From assembly GCA_964555705.1 (NCBI GenBank), contig CAZKTN010000008.1:1-64000 (forward strand): a stretch of DNA of 64,000 nt, read 5' to 3'. Source of the stretch: ZLKRG44 sp964555705 (GTDB lineage Bacteria > Planctomycetota > Phycisphaerae > Phycisphaerales > SM1A02). The notes below the pieces were generated by a model. The model was given only the letters and a program-made list of their open reading frames with translations. It had not been told where the DNA came from and ran no database searches. Below are positions 58,284 to 64,000 of the stretch, one piece after another; within the stretch, counting starts at the first letter, position 1; each line of letters opens with the position of its first letter. The position numbers were made by a program, and so were the translations under genes.

Positions 58284-59215
58284 TCCGAATCCGCCGAGAC
58301 CTCGTCCCAGCTGCCTCGGGCCCTCTGCGACTGGCGCGCATGGCGCCGCATCGGCACGCCACCCGGCTGCGCCTCAAGCAGCAGCGCAAGGTCGTCGAGC
58401 CGCTGCGCGACTCGGTCCATCGACTCAGTACGGTCGCCTGGCAGCACCTTCACGCAGTCAAGGATGATCGCCGACAGGATCGGGTGAACCTCCGGCACCT
58501 TCAGGTGCGGCGGAACCGGCGGCTTGATCTGCGACGCATCGAGTGCCGTGCTGACGAGCCCGCTTGCGCTCTTGGGCGGCAGCGCCGTCGGGATCACCTC
58601 GCCGACGATGGAGAAGTACATCGTCGCACCGAAGTTGTAGACGTCCGTGCGCGGAGTGACCGCCTGCCGGTGCGCCTGCTCCGGCGCCATGTATCCCGGC
58701 GTGCCCTGAATGCGCTTCTTGACTGTTCCGACAGCGCACGCCTGACCGAGGTCGATCACCTTGACCCCGCCATCGCCGAGCACCATCACGTTGGTGGGCT
58801 TCATGTCGGCGTGCACGAACCCCTTGGTGTGCATGTGATGAAGTCCGCGCGCAACCTGAGAGAAGATGCTGACGTACTTCGCGAGCGTCGGCGGAGGGTC
58901 CTCGTCGAGCGTCGACGCATCGACGAACTCCATCACCAGGCCGACCTCCGTCACCTTTCCGAGCAGTCCCTTGCGCACCCTCTTGAGGCTCTCGGCGGCG
59001 CGGATCGCCGGATGGTCAAGCTTTCGCATGACCTCGTACTCGCTCTCCACCTGCTCGATGAAGCGCTCGTCCTTCTCGGTCTGGCGCACCACGTGCTTCA
59101 GCGCCCACAACTGCTTGGTGCGCGGATCCTGCACGGCGTAGAGCGTGCTTCGCGCGCCGGTCCCGACCTTCGCGAGCACCTTGAAGCCGAACAGTTCTTG
59201 CACGATGACGCTCAT
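58280..59215 (-). CDS. Serine/threonine protein kinase (short, no sensor domain)
   Basis: 311 residues. Hanks-type kinase: glycine loop KVGTGARSTLYA, Lys40 (WALKHV), catalytic HADMKPTN (Asp137; HRD replaced by HAD, so a non-RD type), DLG in place of DFG, and GTPGYMAPEQ. No transmembrane or sensor domain. It is translationally coupled (GTGA) to the exported protease, so the pair may form a signalling unit. Confidence 0.93.
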   Translation of the reverse strand: MSVIVQELFGFKVLAKVGTGARSTLYAVQDPRTKQLWALKHVVRQTEKDERFIEQVESEYEVMRKLDHPAIRAAESLKRVRKGLLGKVTEVGLVMEFVDASTLDEDPPPTLAKYVSIFSQVARGLHHMHTKGFVHADMKPTNVMVLGDGGVKVIDLGQACAVGTVKKRIQGTPGYMAPEQAHRQAVTPRTDVYNFGATMYFSIVGEVIPTALPPKSASGLVSTALDASQIKPPVPPHLKVPEVHPILSAIILDCVKVLPGDRTESMDRVAQRLDDLALLLEAQPGGVPMRRHARQSQRARGSWDEVSADSE

Positions 59216-59466
59216 GACGAGTGGTGACCCAGCGAACGCATCGCTGGAATTGGCATGTGTCCTGCAGGCCTAGCTTCGGGACAGGATCGAAGGCAACGCT
59301 CCGCCGATGTGTCCCCGCGAATCAAATCTCGCATCTAGGCGACCAAAAGAAATGAGCCCGAAGGCTACATGTCCCAGAATCGTGGGGCAACGCCTTCAGC
59401 GCGCGAACTTCAGCGAATGTGGGCCCAACTTCGGGGCAAGGACCGTCAAACGGCGCGGTCAGCGCC

Positions 59467-60267
59467 CTACCGGCGGAGCTGGGACTCGAACTCGGCTGCA
59501 GGGAAGTGCTTTCCGGGGCTCTCGATGCCGCTCAGGTCCGAGTGCAGGCGGACCGCCGAAGCTGGGATCCCGAACTCCTCCTGCAGGGACCGGACAAGCG
59601 AAACCAGCTCGCGCATCTGGCGGTCCGTGAAGGGTCGGCGGTTCCCGTTGCCCACCAGGCAGATCCCGATGGAGTGTCGGTTGAACATCTCCGCATCGGC
59701 CGACCCGAAGGAGGTCTTCGCAACTCCAGGCGTGTCATCGACCCGGGCCGCGACATGGGCGCCGGGCAGCTGCCGATTCCAGCGGTAGCCGACATGGACC
59801 ATGCCGTCACCGAGACCCTGGCCATTGCCGAGGATGAAGTGGTAGCCAAGCCCTGTGAGGCCCTGGGAGAGCTGCACGCGCTCGATGCTGCTGGCGTCAC
59901 CGGCCGGCGCACCCGAGTGGTGGATCACGATCGCGCGCCAACGGTTCCGGTCGGCCTCGGCCTCGCGAGGCTCGATGCTTGAGGTGCGGTCCGTGCCCTG
60001 GTGGCTGATGAGTGTCGGGCTCACCGCGGCATACGAGGCGGGCGCGCCATCATCGCCAAGCAGAAGCAGTCCAGTGACCGCCGTCATCGCTGCGGCGAAG
60101 GACGCCCACACCGCTGTGGTGCGGCGCGGCCGGGTGAGTGGGATGCCGAGCGCTCGCGTGCTGCGCGACGCCGGGGTCGCCTTCGAGCTGTCACGGCTGC
60201 CTGATTGATCTGAGTGGTTCGACACGTCGATTCCGTTCTCCGTCGTCACACGTGCTATCGGAAGCAT
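59467..60267 (-). CDS. N-acetylmuramoyl-L-alanine amidase (PGRP-type)
   Basis: 266 residues. One transmembrane helix (about 52-72, VWASFAAAMTAVTGLLLLG) anchors the PGRP/amidase-2 domain. Zinc and catalytic residues are suggested by AIVIHHSGAPAG and VRLHSDLSGIESPGKHFP. It cuts the amide between MurNAc and the peptide stem of peptidoglycan. The 251 bp downstream (59216-59466) before the kinase gene holds no clear gene. Confidence 0.86.
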   Translation of the reverse strand: MLPIARVTTENGIDVSNHSDQSGSRDSSKATPASRSTRALGIPLTRPRRTTAVWASFAAAMTAVTGLLLLGDDGAPASYAAVSPTLISHQGTDRTSSIEPREAEADRNRWRAIVIHHSGAPAGDASSIERVQLSQGLTGLGYHFILGNGQGLGDGMVHVGYRWNRQLPGAHVAARVDDTPGVAKTSFGSADAEMFNRHSIGICLVGNGNRRPFTDRQMRELVSLVRSLQEEFGIPASAVRLHSDLSGIESPGKHFPAAEFESQLRR

Positions 60268-60297
60268 GCGCTGCGGAACTTGCAGAATCGTCGCGTT

Positions 60298-60588
60298 TCA
60301 GTTCTGCGGCGCGAGTCGTGCACGGAGCGCGGGGCGCTTCTGCCCGAACTCGTCCTCCTCCTCGAGCGGCGTCGACTGCTGACGGAGACGGTCATACGTC
60401 TCGAACTGCGTGCGCGCGGAGTTCTCGGGAAACAGCGGCTTGTTGCATCCGCCGAACACCATTGCCGCACCGAGCGCGATGCCTGCGCACGCCATGCGTC
60501 GCGTGACCGTCGATGCACCACCACTACCAGTTGTGTCGATGCGGCGGCCACTCCTGCCGGCATCACCGAAGTCACTCCGTCGCATCAC
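60298..60588 (-). CDS. Small lipoprotein of unknown function
   Basis: 96 residues. Lipobox VFGGC at Cys48 or so, followed by NKPLFPENSARTQFETYDRL, an opening repeated in other planctomycete small lipoproteins. The N-terminus before the signal is a basic Gly/Arg-rich stretch, so a start nearer the signal (MACAGIALGAAM) is possible. The start overlaps the next gene's stop by 4 bp. Confidence 0.65.
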   Translation of the reverse strand: MMRRSDFGDAGRSGRRIDTTGSGGASTVTRRMACAGIALGAAMVFGGCNKPLFPENSARTQFETYDRLRQQSTPLEEEDEFGQKRPALRARLAPQN

Positions 60589-61310
60589 TGACGATCTCCT
60601 GTGCCGATGGCGATGGCGGCAAGCGCGCGCCGGGCGGTGAAGACCCTACCCGAGCGCGCATCGGTGAACTCGACCTTCACCTCGACGGGGCTTCCGCAGG
60701 TCCACGCCGACCCCTCCCGGCCGCCGCTCTGGCCCGAACCTGACGCGCCGGCAGGGGCGCCCACCGGGACCACTGGCCACTCGAGGGTGTAGTGGGTGCC
60801 GCCAAACCCGCTGCGGTATGCGGCGCGCAGCGCAAGCGGCCCAAACTCATGGCAGGAAAGGACTTCCGCCTGGCATCCGGGCGGCGACCAGTACAGCGTG
60901 ACCGAGGCAGTGCCCACCACCTGGAGGAAGCGCCCCATGCCGTCGACTGGAGTCAGGTAGACCCTGGCCACGCAACCGTCGCCATGCAGTTGGCGGTCCG
61001 TATGGCTGCTGCCGGCGATGGAGATGCCGGCAAGATGAGGCGTGGCCTCGATCGCCTCCGCCGAGAGGGCAAGACCGGCACCCTCTCCAGGTTCAGCCTC
61101 GCCGCTGCCCGCCTTCGGCCGGCTCGACTCCGCGGCCAGGGCGGTGCGTGCCTCGGACAGCTGGCGCTCAAGCGACTCGACCTTCGCCGTCAGCTCCGCA
61201 TTCTGACGCCTCAGCTGGTCCGCCGGCGTCGGCGAGAGCACCTTCGCGCTGCATCCGGCGAGCGCAATGGCGGCGCCTGCGAGCGACATGATGTGCCGCG
61301 CAACCTTCAT
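60585..61310 (-). CDS. Lipoprotein with N-terminal coiled coil
   Basis: 241 residues. Lipobox ALAGC (Cys20), a coiled coil (residues about 32-60, LRRQNAELTAKVESLERQLSEA), a Gly/Glu linker, then a beta-rich domain with several Cys. The gene is chained by 4-bp overlaps to both rex and the small lipoprotein, so it belongs to one rex operon. Confidence 0.72.
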   Translation of the reverse strand: MKVARHIMSLAGAAIALAGCSAKVLSPTPADQLRRQNAELTAKVESLERQLSEARTALAAESSRPKAGSGEAEPGEGAGLALSAEAIEATPHLAGISIAGSSHTDRQLHGDGCVARVYLTPVDGMGRFLQVVGTASVTLYWSPPGCQAEVLSCHEFGPLALRAAYRSGFGGTHYTLEWPVVPVGAPAGASGSGQSGGREGSAWTCGSPVEVKVEFTDARSGRVFTARRALAAIAIGTGDRQ

Positions 61311-61957
61311 GTCGATCCCTCCGGGAGCGTGGCCATCGTCACCTCGAAGGCAAGCTGCTCGAGCGCAACAGTGAAGTCCACGCTCGTCACCGGCACATTC
61401 CCGGCATCGATCCGCGTGGGCGCGAAGTTGAGGATCCCCGACACCCCGGCCTCCACCAGGAGACGCCCGACCTCCTGAGCGGATTCCCGCGGCACGGCGA
61501 TGATCCCGATGCGCGCATCATGCTCCTTCACCACCCGCGCAAGATCCGCAAGCGGCCGCACGACGACCCCCGCTACGCGCTTTCCGACCACTGACTTCGA
61601 CTTGTCGAAGAGTCCCACGATCCTGAATCCCTCGCCCTCGAAGCGGCCGTAGCCGAGCAGCGCCCGGCCGATGTTGCCGGCGCCGACAAGCACGGCGTTC
61701 CAGGTGCGGTTGAGGCCCATCACGCTACGCAGCCTGTCGCGCAGCACGGCCGCGTCGTAGCCGACGCCGGAGCCGCCGAACGGCCCGCACCAGCGGAGGT
61801 CCTTGCGCACCTGCGTATCGGCAAGGCCAAGGGCCTCGCCAAGCTGCCGCGAGCTCACCCGCCGAGAACCCTCGGCGAGTCGGAGCTGCACCTCCCGCAG
61901 GTACAGGCTGAGCCTGCGCGCCGAAGGTCGGGGGATCTTGGCCATCCTGTCGGTCAA
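61307..61957 (-). CDS. rex: Redox-sensing transcriptional repressor Rex
   Basis: 216 residues. An N-terminal winged helix (SSRQLGEALGLADTQVRKDL) and a Rossmann domain (AVLVGAGNIGRALLGYGRFEGEGFRIVGLFD) that binds NAD(H). Rex represses fermentative and respiratory genes when NADH is low. A clear Rex operator (TTGTGAA...TTCACAA) is not seen nearby. It is the first gene of a four-base-overlap chain with two lipoproteins. Confidence 0.94.
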   Translation of the reverse strand: MTDRMAKIPRPSARRLSLYLREVQLRLAEGSRRVSSRQLGEALGLADTQVRKDLRWCGPFGGSGVGYDAAVLRDRLRSVMGLNRTWNAVLVGAGNIGRALLGYGRFEGEGFRIVGLFDKSKSVVGKRVAGVVVRPLADLARVVKEHDARIGIIAVPRESAQEVGRLLVEAGVSGILNFAPTRIDAGNVPVTSVDFTVALEQLAFEVTMATLPEGST

Positions 61958-61997
61958 GTGCGCGATTCTATCTGCATGACCGTGCTAGCCTCGAAGC

Positions 61998-62909
61998 GTG
62001 CATCTCGCTGACGTCCTGGCGCGCGACTCGTTTACGGCCAGCTTCGAGCTGTTCCCGCCCAAGTCCGACGACGGATGGGATGCCCTCTTCACCGCGATCG
62101 CCGACCTTGAGCCCCTGAAGCCCAGCTTCGTGTCGGTGACCTACGGCGCCGGCGGCTCCACCCGCCGGCTGACGCACGACCTGGTGGTACGGATCAGGCG
62201 CGAGACATCGCTTGACCCGGTGCCCCACCTGGCGTGCATCGGCCACACGCGCGGCGAGATCGACTCGATCCTGTCGCGATATGCGGAGGAGGGAGTCTCG
62301 AACATCCTTGCGCTCCGCGGCGACCGGCCTGCCGGATCGTCCGACCCGAGCGCCGGCGACTACCGCTTCGCGTCGGAGCTTGTCACGCAGATCCGGGCAT
62401 TCAACGCCACGGGCCGCCATCCGGACCCGCGCGGGTTCGGCATCGGCATCGCCGGCTACCCCGAGGGCCATCCCGAGACCCCGAACACGCTCGTGCAGAT
62501 GGACCACCTCAAGGCGAAGGTTGATGCCGGCGCCGACATGATCGTGTCGCAGCTCTTCTTCGACAACGCTGCGTTCCTCGACTGGCGCGAGCGGTGCGAG
62601 CTCGCCGGGATCTCGGTGCCGGTCATACCGGGCATCATGCCGATCACCACGATGGCGGGCGTGCGGCGCATGGCGCAGCTCGCTGCTGGCACCCGCTTTC
62701 CGGCACCTCTGCTGCGTGCGCTGCGGCGTGCGCAGGACGATGCGGATGCGGTCGCGAAGGTCGGCATCCACTGGGCCACCGAGCAGTGCCGTGACCTCAT
62801 CGACCGCGGCGTGCGCGGCATCCACTTCTACACGCTCAACCGCAGCGACGCGACGCGGCGCATCTACGAGAACCTCGGCGTCAAGAGCACCGACGCGCTT
62901 CGTGCGTGA
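61998..62909 (+). CDS. metF: Methylenetetrahydrofolate reductase
   Basis: 303 residues from a GTG at 61998. TIM-barrel flavoprotein producing 5-methyl-THF for methionine. The start region SFTASFELFPPKSDDGWDAL and the VSVTYGAGGSTRR, LALRGDRP and PGIMPITT motifs are typical. It is divergent from rex with 40 bp between. Confidence 0.95.
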   Translation: MHLADVLARDSFTASFELFPPKSDDGWDALFTAIADLEPLKPSFVSVTYGAGGSTRRLTHDLVVRIRRETSLDPVPHLACIGHTRGEIDSILSRYAEEGVSNILALRGDRPAGSSDPSAGDYRFASELVTQIRAFNATGRHPDPRGFGIGIAGYPEGHPETPNTLVQMDHLKAKVDAGADMIVSQLFFDNAAFLDWRERCELAGISVPVIPGIMPITTMAGVRRMAQLAAGTRFPAPLLRALRRAQDDADAVAKVGIHWATEQCRDLIDRGVRGIHFYTLNRSDATRRIYENLGVKSTDALRA

Positions 62910-62930
62910 CGTGCGACTGGCGCAGGAGCG

Positions 62931-64000
62931 TCAGGGCGACGGCGCCAGCCAGAGCGCACGGAGCGCCTGCACGAAGGGGTCCTTCGCGTCGACCGACTCC
63001 ATCACCGCAAGGCCTGACTCGACAAGCGCACGGTCGCCAAGCTGATGGCCAGCCCAGGCGGCAACCAGCCCGAAATCCGACGCGTTGGACGACTCGCGGC
63101 CGAAACGCACGCACTGCTGCGCCACATCCCGCATCCGCTGGGGATCGCACTGGAGGTTCGGGGCGAGCCGCACGTCGATCATCTCGGGGAAGTCGGTGAG
63201 CAGGCGCCGAAGCGTGATTGCCGCCGCAAGCTGCACGCCTCCGCCGACCTGCGCGCTGGCGAGCCCGAGGAGCGGCAGCGGATTCGAGGGCGCGATGATC
63301 GATGCCGTGCGGAATGCGTCCTCCGCACGGAAGTAGCGCCTCGACTGCATGAAGTCGCTGCCGAGCCGCAGCAGCCGGTCCATCGCATCCTTCGAGCCTG
63401 AGTCGAGCCGCTCCACCTTCGTGCCGTGCCGCAGGATCAGGAGCGTCTCGTCGAGCGTGAGCGGCCTGATCGCGCCCTCCGCCTCAGTGCCGGCTGCGGG
63501 CTCCGGAGCTTGCGCTGGCTGCTGGCCCGGCGCGCCTGGTGCACCCATGAGCTGCTGGTCCGAGAGCTCTGTGCGGGTCACGCCTGGCAGCGACATGAAT
63601 CGCTCACGCAGCGAACGCACGGCCTGAGAGATCGACTGCCGCTCCGGCGTGAGCGCAGTCACGGGCTGGCCATCGGCCCGCGTGGAACCTGCAACCCCAG
63701 ATGGCGCAGCGCCAGGCGTCGGGGCCGCAGCGCCAGCCGCGCCCGCGTCCGCCGCGCCGGCGGCTGCCGGTGGCCTCACAAGGTTGTAGCGCTGTCGCAC
63801 CGACGCGAGCACATCGTCATATGCACCCGGCCGGCGAAGTAGGTCGGTGGAGCTCGGCGCATCAACGCGTCCATCCGCACCCATCGGGCGTCCCGTGGTT
63901 GAGCCCACGCCACCCATCCTCGCCATGCCGGCAGAGGCGGCTCGTGCGTCCTCGAGGAGCTGAACCTCGTCGCGCTGGCGGTCAATGTCAGCGGCGAGGC
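62931..64000 (-). CDS. Hypothetical protein running off the right edge (partial, N-terminus missing)
   Basis: At least 356 codons, still open at the window edge (upstream residues read LADIDRQRDEVQLLEDARAAS). The visible part has an Ala/Gly/Pro-rich stretch (about residues 75-105), a Gln/Pro linker and a helical C-terminal region that resembles TPR-like repeats (YFRAEDAFRTASIIAPSNPL). No family assigned. Confidence 0.62.
   Translation of the reverse strand, partial: LAADIDRQRDEVQLLEDARAASAGMARMGGVGSTTGRPMGADGRVDAPSSTDLLRRPGAYDDVLASVRQRYNLVRPPAAAGAADAGAAGAAAPTPGAAPSGVAGSTRADGQPVTALTPERQSISQAVRSLRERFMSLPGVTRTELSDQQLMGAPGAPGQQPAQAPEPAAGTEAEGAIRPLTLDETLLILRHGTKVERLDSGSKDAMDRLLRLGSDFMQSRRYFRAEDAFRTASIIAPSNPLPLLGLASAQVGGGVQLAAAITLRRLLTDFPEMIDVRLAPNLQCDPQRMRDVAQQCVRFGRESSNASDFGLVAAWAGHQLGDRALVESGLAVMESVDAKDPFVQALRALWLAPSP

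Overview
The window is a high-GC, gene-dense bacterial chromosome fragment with no plasmid, phage or insertion-sequence genes. It most likely comes from a Planctomycetota bacterium of the class Phycisphaerae, probably a metagenome or draft assembly. Reasons: two secreted proteins end in the short dockerin-like repeats (DxNxDGxVxGxDL...LLxxWG) common in that group; a CPRCRFDLRGLP zinc-ribbon membrane protein is present; many hypothetical signal-peptide or lipoprotein genes occur; there is an AroD-AroE fusion of the kind also known from Chlamydiae; and GTG starts are frequent. Three runs of exactly 100 N are flanked by identical sequence (55, 16 and 28 bp), so they are unmerged contig joins rather than biology. 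Collapsing them restores two reading frames.

Layout. 0-13.3 kb: housekeeping genes (di-haem peroxidase-like protein, tRNA-Ala, thioredoxin, folP, glutathione peroxidase, glmS, 5-formyl-THF cyclo-ligase, LysM/L,D-transpeptidase, pdxA). 13.4-18.8 kb: a small Cys-rich protein, a Xer recombinase, trpS, a CPBP protease, trpC and asd. 18.8-25.0 kb: the most interesting locus. A 63-residue precursor-like gene has a textbook double-glycine-type leader and an Arg-rich, acid-free tail. It faces a tightly coupled operon encoding ApaG, an HlyD-like adaptor, a C39-peptidase ABC exporter and a second ABC exporter, the set that defines NHLM/NHLP-type peptide secretion. No peptide-modifying enzyme is visible. 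25-37 kb: lipoproteins, tRNA-Gln, a cobalamin-binding-type protein (split by a gap), clpB, SPFH protein, PPK2, membrane/GAF proteins and a DUF985 cupin.

36.7-41.9 kb: shikimate genes. aroC follows a 1345-codon frame that encodes AroD and AroE and then runs without a stop into a signal-peptide-like segment and about 785 further residues. 42.7-53.8 kb: a tryptophan/kynurenine catabolic island (aromatic amino acid hydroxylase, 3-hydroxyanthranilate dioxygenase, ACMS decarboxylase, kynureninase, kynurenine 3-monooxygenase, EamA permease, aminomuconate-semialdehyde dehydrogenase, RidA-type deaminase, and convergent kynurenine formamidase plus SDR). Most genes overlap by 1-4 nt. Tryptophan 2,3-dioxygenase is not in the window.

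53.8-64 kb: exported hypotheticals, a deoxycytidylate deaminase, a protein kinase overlapping a protease/pseudoprotease-PDZ gene, a PGRP-type amidase, two lipoproteins translationally chained to the redox repressor Rex, metF, and a partial exported protein running off the right edge. No gene-free stretch exceeds about 300 bp. The longest are about 240 bp (2589-2827, upstream of the peroxidase) and 251 bp (59216-59466), and I see no gene in either.
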